A DNA stretch of 64,000 nucleotides from Macrotis lagotis (lineage: Eukaryota; Chordata; Mammalia; Peramelemorphia; Peramelidae), in NCBI RefSeq assembly GCF_037893015.1, contig NC_133660.1:167278363-167342362 (forward strand). The letters run 5' to 3'. The notes under the pieces were generated by a model. The model saw only the letters and a list, made by a program, of their open reading frames with translations. It did no database searches and was not told where the DNA came from. Position 1 is the first letter of the stretch. Every line of letters begins with the position of its first letter. Below, in pieces: positions 33,250-44,030 of this stretch. The position numbers and the translations under genes were made by a program.

Positions 33250-33394
33250 AGGTTTTTTCCAAGGCAAATGGGGTTAAATGGCTTGCCCAAGGCCACACAG
33301 CTAGGTCACTATTAAGTGTCTGAGACCAGATTTGAACCCAGGTACTCCTGACTCCAGGGCTGGTGCTTTATCCACTGCACCACCTAGCCACCCC
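33248..33394 (-). repeat. WSINE-type SINE
   Basis: Reverse copy with intact body: CAAGGCAAATGGGGTTAAAT to CACCTAGCCACCCC. The open frames on both strands at 33301-33622 start within it and are not genes. Confidence 0.92.
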
Positions 33395-34340
33395 TCCTCA
33401 ATAGTCCTTGACAGCTCAAATATTACTATATCACTTTCTGAGCTGAAGTTCCCTGTTAAACAAACAACTTTGAAAATAAATGTTGTCATTGATGTGCATA
33501 ATCTACTAAAAAAATCACAATTTTGGAGATTAGTTTGGTGGTTTATCTTAAAAGTAGCTATAATTTGGGGTTTTGAACAGGATGTAGAATGTACATATTT
33601 CATAGGTAAATACACATTATAGTCTATTATTCTGAAGATATAATCACTATATTAATTTTTAAAACATTTTCCAGTAATTGGACCTATTAATTTTCATAGT
33701 ACCTCATTTGAACACACTCAAAAATATCTAATAAAACTTCTTTATTGTGCACATATGACTGACATAATATAAAGCAAAATTCAAAGAAAATACTCTTGGC
33801 CTTTAGAGACTTAGGATAATAGAAAACAATCCTCTCTGACAAATAATCACATTATACATAATTGCTATACCATGCATAATACCATCAAAAATTATTACTC
33901 TCTTCCTTCTAATATCTCTTTGTTTATCTAACAACATATCTCATATGTATAAACATGTGTCTATATGTCTATGTACAAAAATAGATACACATTTATATAA
34001 TATCTTTAAGAGGAATAGTGGGAAAATAATATTATCATTGAAATCAATTTTAGAACAATATAAAAATCAAAAGAGCAATTAAGAGAACAAAGACTGGCAT
34101 AATAAGAGAATTGCTCAAGCATTTCCTTAAGAGGAACAAAGATGAATGTTTTGCTGCTCTTATTAAATTTCTGCTGTGTTGTATAATGATTTCATAATTT
34201 TATCTCTCTGACATAGGAGAAATTATAGCCTTATTTTTTCCTTTCTTTTTAAAAATAGAAAAAATGTGAAAAAAACAACTGGCATAACAATTAAGGCTTT
34301 AGTTTTCTATTCTTATATGGAAATAAGGGATTTATATCAT
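33395..34340. other. intron, no gene or named repeat
   Basis: AT-rich sequence in the intron 3' of the TM1-TM2 exon (gene orientation). No exon-like conserved frame was found on the minus strand, where missing ATP10D exons would be expected. Confidence 0.5.
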
Positions 34341-34344
34341 CTTC

Positions 34345-36175
34345 AATCCAATTCCTTTCTCTCACTCCATCCTCAGCCCCCTACAGTCTGGCTTCTGAGA
34401 TCACTCAACTGAAATTGTTCTCTTCTAAATTAGCAACAATTTCTTACTAGTCAAATGTGATATCTTTTCTCAGTCTTCATCCTTCTTGACCTACCATCTT
34501 TCTTTTTGAATACTCTCTCCCTCTTTGAATTTTCATAATACTGCTGTCTCCCAAGTCTTCTCCTACCTATTTAACAGCTTTTTCAATCTCCTCTGATAGC
34601 TCATCATACATATTGTGCCTTTAATTTTCTTGTCTTTTCCTTCTATGTTTTCTGTGATAGAAGCTTAGGTATGTTAGGACTTGGTGGCCAGAATTCAGGG
34701 TAAGGATCAGAGTAAAATTTAATTATCATCTCTATTCCTCTGATTCACAGATTTAAATACTCAGCTCTTTACTCTTTCTTGAATACTAGTCTTGCATTAT
34801 CAACTATCTGGACCTTTCAAACTGAATGTCTGTTAAGTGTCTTTTTCTCGTGCATGTCCAAAATGGACTCTATTCTCTTTCTCCACTAACACTCCTCTCT
34901 GCTGAACTGTACTATTTCTTACTAGGGTACCACCATTCTTTTAATCTCCCAGATTCATAATCACAATATCTTGATACTTCTACCACTACTATATCTCTTG
35001 CATTCATCTATTGTTTCTAATCTAAAAGAATATCTTAGACCACATCTTCATCATACTTCTACTTGAGATATTTTAATATCCCACTCATTGTTTCTTATGC
35101 CTTAAGTGTTCCCCTGCTTGTATCCATCACGCACATAACTTTTCCTTAAGTACAGAGAAATTTTCCTGTTGGCAATGTATTCCCCCTTTTCTGTTGGCAA
35201 TGTATTCTCTCTTTATTCCCATCTCATCGAATCCCTCTTTGCTTCAAGATGTATCTTAAACACCACCTTCTACATCAGGAATAGGGAATGCCCATTCAGC
35301 AAGTTTTATAAATCATTTAGGCTGGTGCTGCCAAAGTAACTGCAGGTGGGACTCAAAATTCAATAAATCTAGGAGCTTCTTAAGGGTGAAATAATTAAAT
35401 GTTTGACCAAATATAGAAGGTTAATTTTTAAATTTTGGCCCTTGGCAGAAAAAAAGGTTCCCTGTTCCTGTTCTTTCTTGTTTCCTTCCCAATCAATAAT
35501 GCCCTCCGTTCCATAAGTATACTTAACTACCTTGGATTAATTTTGTTTACTCTATTTCTATTTATTTTGCATAATAAATATACAATATGTATATAAATAT
35601 ATGCATATGTAAGTACACATTTTCTCTACCTCCATCCTACCTCCCTCAATAGTAGAAATTTTTCTTTTTTTTTCTTTTTATCTTCGTATTTTCAGAATGT
35701 CTGGCAAAAAAGAAACACTAAATCAATAATTAATTCAATAGCTGATTCATACTTCTTTAAATTTTATTTCACAGACCAGTAAAGGCTTATAATCAGTCCA
35801 GTTCTACTTCTTGTATCCATCCCTACTGATACCACTTTAGACCCTCCAACTTCATTTCCTTTCTACCAACCTACCAAATCTGTCTCCCTAAAACAATGTT
35901 TTCATCATTCTATTCTCTTCTTAAAAACCTTCAAGACCAGATTCCTCACTCTAAAACTCTAGACCTTCTAGAATTTAACTTTGAGCTGTGGTTGCAGTTT
36001 TACTTCTGGTTTACCCACTATTCCCAGCACATGTTATCTGTTATCCAACTTCCATGAAATCTAAAGAGTTTCTCTTTCATCAATTTTATATGAAAGCAAA
36101 TACTAATTGACAGTTTTCTTATTTTTAAACAATTGCACAGTATATTGTAATACTATTTTGGGAGCTTTCTCTACC
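34345..36175 (+). repeat. L2-type LINE fragments
   Basis: Forward L2-like sequence in at least two pieces: about 34345-35560 (GATCACTCAACTGAAATTGT, TCTTTCTCCACTAACACTCC, TGTATTCTCTCTTTATTCCC) and 35795-36170 (CCAACCTACCAAATCTGTCT, TAAAAACCTTCAAGACCAGA). The piece at 35270-35470 (CATCAGGAATAGGGAATGCC) does not fit and may be another insertion. Confidence 0.55.
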
Positions 36176-36698
36176 TACATATCTTCCACTCCTCTTTCTG
36201 GGACATAATTAGGAAAAAAAATCCAAATTCTGATATTGAATCGAAGGCTATAACTTAGAATTCTTTTTTTTGAAAGGCAGAGTGTTATTCAAAATATATG
36301 AAAGGTAACAATGAGGAACTTGAGGAGGAGTACTTTACAGTCTTGACTTTGCAGAAAAAGATGCAAAGGCTTATAAAATATAATAAGAAAAAAAGCAAAC
36401 TTTCTCATATTAGTCAAATGTAACTTCCCTACTTTTCCTTGACATTCTCCAAGTAAATAACCTGGACTTATGAGTTGTTGGCTTCTTGGGAACTAGGATC
36501 ATTATTAAGCATCTTTGCATTTTCCCCAGCACCCAACACATTGGTTTAACACACAGGAGGAACTTCAAGGTTTGCTAAAAAAGTTACAACACCCAAGGTA
36601 GTGCCTTCAAAGGAATTTTAGTATTTTATGCATGAAAAGACTTCTTCCAATAAAGGTGTTTCAAAAGTATTAAATAAACAAACACATACTTTACTCAC

Positions 36699-36893
36699 CT
36701 ACTATATACCTTTGTTATTAAGTTGTTGATCTGTTTATCTATTTTATATTTTCGGTAATCTTCCAAACCATCTTTAATTGCTATGATTGTGAGAACGACC
36801 ACAAGAGGCAACATAGTAATTTCTTTTTGGAAAGCTTCTACCAGAGGGACCCAGTTGAGGACGACTAAAAAGAGGAAATACAAGTTGGCAGCT
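36699..36893 (-). CDS. ATP10D: ATP10D exon 3, TM1 and TM2
   Basis: The acceptor is TTTTTCCAG at 36896-36894. The donor is AGTAG|GTGAGT at 36699/36698, preferred over the weaker AAAG|GTATAT because human ATP10D continues VYSR in this exon. The 195 nt encode (R)AANLYFLFLVVLNWVPLVEA, FQKEITMLPLVVVLTIIAIK, DGLEDYRKYKIDKQINN and LITKVYS. Two helices are clear: TM1 (LYFLFLVVLNWVPL) and TM2 (MLPLVVVLTIIAI), followed by the DG-EDYRRxK-D-x-IN motif leading into the actuator domain. The Q after AF and the residues in TM1-TM2 belong to the lipid-selectivity gate in P4-ATPases (established for the family). It joins in phase 2 to the N-terminal exon at 49720. No following exon is present in the window. 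Confidence 0.96.
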
Positions 36894-37094
36894 CTGGAAA
36901 AAAACACACACACACATATATATTCTAAAGAGATATTGTTATCAAGATGTATTAACTGCAATTTGAAAGGTTTTATTTTTAATCACAAATCTATAGAGCA
37001 TTTTTTCTAAGAGTCTTTTATACTTGGTTTGGTATTTAGTACTACAAATATAATATTCAGGAAAAAATGATACTGTTAAAAATCCAACTAAAAT

Positions 37095-37246
37095 GGGGGC
37101 AGCTAGGTCGTGTAGTGGATAAAGCACCAGTCCTGGAGTCAGGAGTACCTGGGTTCAAATCTGGTCTCAGACACTTAATAATTGCCTAGCTGTGTGGCCT
37201 TGGGCAAGCCATTTAACCCTGTTTGCCTTGCAAAAAAAAAATCTAA
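37095..37246 (+). repeat. young WSINE with 15-base target-site duplication
   Basis: Forward copy (GGGGGCAGCTAGGTCGTGTA to the A-rich tail) flanked by AAAATCCAACTAAAA on both sides (from 37079 and from 37249). It lies about 200 bases upstream of exon 3 in gene orientation. Confidence 0.93.
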
Positions 37247-37391
37247 AAAAAAATCCAACTAAAAGTTTTATCATTCACATAGAAATCTAGAAATCTACTT
37301 TCCTCTCCTATTAGTTTTAAATTTAGTATTAAAATAGTTTTAATATTTGATCATTTAATAGGACCTACAAAAATAAGTAGCAAAATAAACA

Positions 37392-37562
37392 TTTTTTTTT
37401 ATTTTTTCAAGGCAATGGGGTTAAGTGGCTTGCCCAAGGCCACATGGCTAGGTAATTATTAAGTGGCTAGGTAATTATTAAGTGTCTGTGAGGTCGGATT
37501 TGAGCCCAGGTCCTCCTGACTCCAAGGCCAGTTCTCTATCCACTATGCCACCTAGCCGCCCC
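37392..37562 (-). repeat. WSINE with an internal direct duplication
   Basis: Reverse copy in which GGCTAGGTAATTATTAAGTG occurs twice in a row (about 37446-37484), once in full and once continuing into TCTGTGAGGTC. The element is otherwise normal, ending CCACCTAGCCGCCCC and flanked by AAAATAAACATT at both sides. Confidence 0.9.
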
Positions 37563-37845
37563 AAAAATAAACATTAAGAGAATGCAATTGAAGCACCAAA
37601 ACTTTTGTTTCATTTTATGGCCAGTGATTTTATCTCTGTGGAAAATCCTCAATAAACAAACTCCTTTTACCAATGCAAATTGGCACCTACTCTCCAATTT
37701 ACAATCTGAGAATTGCTATCTTAGAGAGTTGACCTAAATTTACCCATAATTAAAAGCTACAAACCTTAGCCTATGTAAACACATTTTTTATAAATTTCGT
37801 AAAGCAAAGTCCATGAGGTATTCCTCTTCTTTCTACATTAAATTC

Positions 37846-38005
37846 TAGGGACAGCTAAGTGGCTCAGTGGATAGAGCATCAGCCCTGGAGTCAGGAGGAC
37901 CTGAGTTCAAATTTGACCTCAGACACTTAATAATTACCTAGCCGTGTGACCTTGGGAAAGTCACTTAACCCCATTGCCTTGCCCCCCCAAAAAAACAAAA
38001 CAAAA
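37846..38005 (+). repeat. SINE1/WSINE-type SINE
   Basis: Forward copy: GGGACAGCTAAGTGGCTCAG, GGAGGACCTGAGTTCAAATT, then GTGACCTTGGGAAAGTCACT. The GAGGACCTGAG and GTGACC variants are those of an older subfamily than the GTACCTGGG copies. Confidence 0.88.
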
Positions 38006-39129
38006 TTATATTCTAGGCCTTGATTACTTAGATACATATGTTCTCTATGATAATTCTTGTGGGCACAATCAATCTACTTAAATAGAAAAGAAACAAAGTA
38101 GACAGTCTCTAAACTCAGTCAAATGACTTAATAAAGACAACATTGACATAAGGATCATGGGACCTTAAGAGTGATAAAGTGGGTGACATTTGTTAAAAAG
38201 CTAAGCAGGAATACAGAAGAAAAAAATATACACAAGTTTTGAAAGATGTCTGAGAGGTGGGAAGATGGTCATTGATTTTTGTTCTGCAAACCCTATCCAA
38301 CAACAATAATAAAGCATGTTATGAACCCCAAATCAATTTAATATACCACTCATAATATTCTTCTATATTTATTCATAAATGTTTACCATAATAAAACCTT
38401 TTGCCCCAAAAGCTAATTAAAAATTACTAGAAAGATTTCACTTGGACTTAACTTGTTCTGTGAATCTCCCTCCCTCTCTCTGACCATCTCTCTTCTTCCT
38501 CCAATTTCTTCATCTCTTACTATTGTCTGTGAAACAGGCTCAAGTCTCTATAATTATAATTATAAAAAACAAAAGGCTATTCTCCATAGCTAAGTTTTAA
38601 AATCAAAACTGTTTTAAAATTTAAAGCTAATTATTAAATAATTACAAATATTTTATGTGAGACATTCTATAATAAAAGAATTCAGCAACACCTTTTATGC
38701 TAATTATTTATATATATAGTAACATAACTAGACAATTATTTATTGCTTAAGGAAACATTAAAGACTTTTTTTTTTAAATCATGAAACCACAAGGAGTCTG
38801 TGAACCACAGTAAATGACAGTCATTGGGTTACAATAGATGTTGATGAATAAATGATAGATCATAGAAGTATCCTTCTTCTCTATTCCTGTCATGGAGAAC
38901 TACTATTTTTTTTTTCTAATCTTGTCCTACACTCTCTTGTCAGACCTTCACATGAATCATCTCCTCCCCTTGAATACATTTCCTAATTCTGTGCTCTGCC
39001 ATTCCCACCCCCACCAAATTACTACCACACCTATTTGAAAGTGGTTTCTTCTTAATGAAAAATTTTCCCAAAACATTTTGTTTCCTATCTCCATTTCCCT
39101 ATTCCATTCTACCTTGTATCACATTTGTG

Positions 39130-39510
39130 AGGCAGCACAGATAGGAGTGGGTTTGGACTCATGAAAACTTTGATTCAAATTCTATTTTCAACACAGATTG
39201 TTTGACAGGAAAAAAGATACTTTAACCACTGAGACTCAAGTTTCTTAAATGTAAATGGGGAAGTTAACATCTGTATCTAATGATATAAACTATAACTAAT
39301 GAATAAGGTTGTTTTGAGGCTGAATACAAATAATGGATGTAAAGCACCTTGCAAAATTTAAAGCATTATATAAATATTAGTTATTATTATGATGATGTTT
39401 GTATTAGACTATAAACTATTTAATAGCAGGAATTATCTTTCCTATCCTTATATCTCTAAGTGCTCAGAAGAGTATAGGTACTTAATAAATATTTGCTGAA
39501 TTAAATTCCA
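39130..39510 (+). repeat. MIR-type SINE and L2 3' end
   Basis: About 39130-39400 is a forward MIR (GGGTTTGGACTCATGAAAAC, AAATGTAAATGGGGAAGTTA, then AAGCACCTTGCAAAATTTAA). 39405-39505 is an L2 3' end (CTATAAACTATTTAATAGCA to TACTTAATAAATATTTGCTG). Confidence 0.6.
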
Positions 39511-39641
39511 CCTTGCTTATGACTTTGTAGTAATAGACACTGAGATCTTCCTTACTCTAGAGTGAGAAGGTAATAGACTAGGGCATAAGAAATACAGTCA
39601 CCTTTTTTTAAACATAACAGTTCTTTTAAAGATTTAACAAT

Positions 39642-39800
39642 AGGGGTGGCTAGGTGGCACAGTGGATAAAGCACCAGCCCTGGAGCCAGGAGTACCTGGG
39701 TTCAAATCCGATCTCAGACACTTAATAATTACCTGGCTGTGTGGCCTTGGGCAAGCCACTTAACCCCATTTGCTTTGAAAAACAATAAAAAAAATTTTAA
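39642..39800 (+). repeat. WSINE-type SINE
   Basis: Forward copy GGGGTGGCTAGGTGGCACAG to AAAATTTTAAAAA. Target duplication GATTTAACAATAG on the left and GATTAAACAATAG on the right, one mismatch. Confidence 0.93.
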
Positions 39801-40433
39801 AAAGATTAAACAATAGAAAATTTAGAAACGGACACTTTTTTGGGGGACAGGGGAAATCAGGAGCAAATGAAGTCAATAAAAAATAAAAAGTGTCAAATAA
39901 AACTCTGTACTATATAAATTTCTAACAAAACTAAGGGTGTTAAAGAAGGTCTAATTAGGGGAAAAATTGTCTTTCCTCCAAAAGATTTATATTATAGTTT
40001 TCCAATTAAACATAAATTCTAGACTATAGAAATAGGGCAAATCAAGTTAGATATGATTCCAGAAAAGCTATAATTTCCAAGCTATTTCCCTTTCAGATTC
40101 TATGCTAAAAGTATTAACCTGTAAGTTAAAAGGATTGATTTTCTCTCTTCCCTTCAGAAACACAGCAGTCCCAGCATATGTATTATTATTGTTATTACTC
40201 ACAACCAGGAAACAAAATTGCTGTGCTTCAAGGCTATCAGATTTGAGAGAGAAAGAAAAGATCATTTTAAAAACTAACCCTAACTGATGACATGGATATC
40301 AGGAACTTAATAAATGAAGTTATTTAAAAAATTATCTTATTGGTCAAATTTAATGGCTATTAAGATGAAAGCTGCTGTCTGGCATACATAAGGATATAAG
40401 GACAGCATCTATCTTTAAATAGTACCTTTTATG

Positions 40434-40585
40434 GGGTGGCTAGGTGGCACAGTGAATAAAGCACTGGCCCTGGAGTCAGAAGTACCTGAGTTCAAATCCA
40501 ACCTCAGACATTTAATAATTACCTAGCTGTGTGGCCTTGGGCAAGCCACTTAACCATGTTTACCTTACAAAAAACCTAAAAATAA
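40434..40585 (+). repeat. young WSINE with 15-base target-site duplication
   Basis: Forward copy GGGGTGGCTAGGTGGCACAG, flanked by AAATAGTACCTTTTA (40418-40432 and again at 40587-40601). A full-length body with A-rich tail. Confidence 0.94.
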
Positions 40586-40831
40586 ATAAATAGTACCTTT
40601 TAAATGCATAGTTAGTACTCTATCAATATATGTTAAATGAAGAAGTATGTAAATTGTCATTTAAAGTTTCCATATAATGTCTTTACCTAATATAGCTGAG
40701 ATCTTTCATATAGAAGAATACCTAGTCCAAAATTATAATCAAATTCACTATATGCAATGGCAGAAAAATTGAAATTTAAATATTAGCTTCTAAAATTATA
40801 GAATAAAAATATCTCTTCTACTTTGTTAGAC

Positions 40832-41090
40832 AGTTAGGTGGTAGTAGATAGAGTACCAGACCCAGAGTTAGGTAAATTCAACTTCCTGAGTTCAAATCTG
40901 GCCTCTGAAACTAGCTGTGTGATCCTGGTCATGTCACTTAATCTTATTTGACTCAGTTTCCTCATCTCTAAAATGAACTGGAGAAGAAAATGGCAAATCA
41001 CTCAGTATCTCTGCCAAGAAAATCCCAAAAGGGGTCATGAAGTGTCAGACATGCCTGAAAAAAAATGACTAAAAGCAATAACAAGCAACT
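40832..41090 (+). repeat. RTE-tailed tRNA-SINE
   Basis: Forward copy: ACAGTTAGGTGGTAGTAGAT, CTGAGTTCAAATCTGGCCTC, AAAATGAACTGGAGAAGAAA, GCCAAGAAAATCCCAAAAGG, GTCATGAAGTGTCAGACATG. All modules of the type are present. Confidence 0.8.
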
Positions 41091-41744
41091 ATTTTGTTGG
41101 CTAGTTTAATACTTGAGGGAAGATAATAATAATTTAGCATCATTATTTGACTGAAACAATGGATTGCACTGGTGAAGAGAACTCTGGTGAGGAAGTCCTT
41201 TATCCAATAAAGATCAACCTGGGAAGTTAGTTGACTTGCCAGTAGATGTCAAGAAGTAGGATTTGCACCTAAGTCTTCTGAAACTATAAGGCTGGCTCTT
41301 AACCATATCATGTTGCTTTTCCAATAAAAAATTATACATACATACATACATATATATATATATATAATTAAAATGTTTCAATGAAAATGTTTATAAGTCA
41401 TACTAAATGTGAGGTAAGGCTGTTACTTATGCTTTAATATAGGCTGGTCTCATATCTAGAAAAGTAGATAAAAGGAATCTTATAACACTTCTCTCTCTCC
41501 AGTCTATTAGAGAACATAAAAATACTCATTTTTTAAAAAAAGAAATGGGATAATTGTATGTGAAAACAAACAAGAAATAATAATAATATGGAAAGGCAGA
41601 AGAAGAGAAATCTGCTCTGGGTCAAGAGGTCATACAATAAAAGAACATGACTAAGAGAAAAGGTAAAATAAAAATAACTGAATACTTAGTTCACTAGGAA
41701 ATATATTTAAGGGAATGCAGGCAACTAATTGTTGAACTGGTGTT

Positions 41745-42085
41745 TGTCCTTCATTTTCAAAAGGGACTATGATATCTGGAAGGTGATGTAATGACCTGGA
41801 AAGAATTGGCTAAGAGTGAGGGCTGTCACCAACCTTATTTTTTCCTCTGAAGTCATCTGGGTCCTGTGGCCAGATATAGATCAGGATAACTAGAAATGGC
41901 CCTGGATGCAGTGGCCTTTAATTTTTTTTTAATTTTTTTGACTTTTGCAAGGCAATGGGGGGTTAAGTGACTTGCCCAAGATCACACAGCTAGGTAATCA
42001 TTAAGTGTCTGCATCTGATTTTGAACTCAAGTCCTCCTGACTCCAGGACTGGTGTTCTATCCACTGCACCACCTAGCTACCCTAC
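41745..42085 (-). repeat. long composite SINE (-) with WSINE (-) inserted at its middle
   Basis: 41745-41915 is the 3' module of the composite SINE in reverse (TTTTCAAAAGGGACTATGAT, AGTGAGGGCTGTCACCAACC, TGGCCAGATATAGATCAGGA). At 41920-42083 a WSINE body follows in the same orientation (GACTTTTGCAAGGCAATGGG to CCACCTAGCTACCC). Confidence 0.75.
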
Positions 42086-42379
42086 TTTAGCTTTTATTAA
42101 TTTGGTAAATCTATCGAAAAAGGAAATGAGGCTAGTCTGGCATGAATTATTCTTAAAGAAGCCAAGGGTGGCTTGTGGTAATAAGTCCTTTTCTTTTGAG
42201 CAATAAGCCAACTTATTTCTGACTTATGAAAGCTGACTTAGCTAAAGTACAAAATGGCTCATCATAGGTAGATTACCTGCTGAAATTCATAAAACAAAGA
42301 AAAATTCAGTCTGGTCTTAAGGTCTATGTGATTCCTTTCTAATATGTTGAACTAGTAACAATTGCAAACCTTATTGTCT

Positions 42380-43475
42380 TCCTTGGCCAATTATTTAGGA
42401 CAAGACTGAGACGCTCCCAAGACTTGTCCAAACTGATGATTGCAATTAATTTCTGGTGATTCATATTGGCACAAATGAGGATACCATGAGGAAACCAGAA
42501 AACATTACTAAAACTCCAGAAGTCTTGAGCAAAAAGATTAAGATCATAGAAGCATTAAGTAGTGTTTTCCTCACTGATGCCAACCAAAGGAAAGCACTTT
42601 GAGAGATAGATTTGGGAAGTAAAATATTCCTTAAGAAGATGTGTAAGAAAGGGGGTTAGATTTTTGCATCATGGTTTAAAATATAGAAATGACAGGTTCT
42701 TATACAGGAATGAAGGGCATCTAACCATGGCTGATGTTTGTCTAACTGAGACTTATACATCTAATTGAAAGACTTTTAATTGAGAAGAAAGAAGGAAAGC
42801 AAAAACTACCTATATCTTTCTACTGAGTTGTAGAGGATTGGTTGTATAGAGGATAGCTATAATGTAGGAAGAAGAAATATCCAGAAATTCACAGGATTGG
42901 ATCTTATCTCCTGTGAATTTCTGAATATTAAGGACTATGTCTATTTTTTGAAAAGAATAAAATATGGATGACAAAGGAAATTGAACAAGTGTAAATCAAG
43001 GAGGTAAATTTGACCTCTCTGAAATTTGAGGAATTATACCAATCACTGAAATATGGTTCTGGAAGGGTATTTCTTATTCAAATCTAAATGATGTATTTAA
43101 ATCATGAAGTGATCATCTAAGGAAACAGCTTTTACGCTTATGAGATCTGGAAACTTCCCCTATGGGTTTTGCAGTCCTTGTCTACCCAGCAGCCACAGCT
43201 ACTTAATATCCAGAAATGAAAGTTCCTTCCAACAAAGTTTTTCTCCCTATAAAATGTTTCATGAAAATTATGACATTTGTCCTGCCTTGTTGCTACATCT
43301 ATAAGAACCACTGGGTTTTACATCTGGCTTGCAGCTGAAATCTTCTATAGACATTGCCTCCCTGTATTAGAAAATAATTTAGCTGAAAGCAAGGACTTTT
43401 TCCATTTATCTCTTCAGTGCTTAGAATAATTCTTTACATATAATAATACTCTATAAATGATTCTTTTGTTAATTC
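42380..43475 (+). repeat. CR1/L3-like LINE fragment and L2 3' end
   Basis: 42380-43100 reads like degraded CR1-type LINE sense sequence (TGATTCATATTGGCACAAAT, then GTTTGTCTAACTGAGACTTA). 43360-43475 is an L2-type 3' end (GAAAGCAAGGACTTTTTCCA, ATACTCTATAAATGATTC). No open frame of note. Confidence 0.45.
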
Positions 43476-43576
43476 ATAGAAAAGGTAAAGGAGGGGGTTG
43501 TACTGGCTAGAGTAATACTGCACATGAAGAAGACAGAGATTCACAGTGGGAAATCAAGGAACCAGTTATAAGATGG

Positions 43577-43723
43577 CAGAGGGGCAGCTAGGTGGCGTAG
43601 TGGATAAAGCACCGGGCCTTGGAATCAGGAGTGCCTGTGTTCCAATTCGGTTTCAGACACTTAATAATTATCTAGCTGTGTGGCCTTGGGCAAGCCACTT
43701 AACTCCATTTGCCTTGCAAAAAC

Positions 43724-43745
<22 letters not shown>
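43577..43745 (+). repeat. WSINE-type SINE
   Basis: Forward copy GGGGCAGCTAGGTGGCGTAG with a tail made of (CAAAA)n units. Open frame 43546-43836 runs through the SINE and is not a gene. Confidence 0.93.
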
Positions 43746-43754
<9 letters not shown>

Positions 43755-43854
43755 AATGAGAGCTGTTTCAAAGCAAATTCTCTATAATTGGAGGCCTTCA
43801 AGCAGAGACTGGCTGACTACTCCTGTGACTAGATGACTTACTGAGAACCTTTTT

Positions 43855-44030
43855 GGGTGGCTAGGTGGCCTAATGGATAAAGCACATGCCTTGGAGTCAG
43901 GAGTACCTGGGTTCAAATCCAGTCTCAAGACATTTAATAATTACCTAGCTATGTGGCCTTGGGCAAGCCACTTAACTCCATTTGCCTTGCAAAAAAAAAA
44001 AAAAAAACCCTAAACAAAACAAAAAAGCAT
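43855..44030 (+). repeat. WSINE-type SINE
   Basis: Forward copy GGGTGGCTAGGTGGCCTAAT with a pure A run then (AAAC)n-like tail. It follows the previous WSINE by about 110 bases in the same orientation. Confidence 0.92.

Noticed and set aside
33105-33296. Open frames encoding long runs of alternating I and Y (minus strand)
   Set aside because: They are translations of the (TA)n microsatellite at 33183-33247 joined to SINE sequence. No gene.
33301-33622. Overlapping frames of about 100 codons on both strands
   Set aside because: Each begins in the WSINE at 33248-33394; the GVVDKAPALESG-like peptide is a translated SINE seen at other copies too (43546, 42021).
37095-37562. Two WSINEs in opposite orientation upstream of exon 3 as an inverted-repeat regulatory hairpin
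   Set aside because: Such pairs are expected by chance at this SINE density, and nothing ties this one to regulation of ATP10D.
39642-39800. tRNA gene candidates (A-box/B-box motifs in many places, for example here)
   Set aside because: The motifs belong to tRNA-derived SINEs; none folds to an intact tRNA with conserved anticodon arm, and all have SINE bodies and tails.
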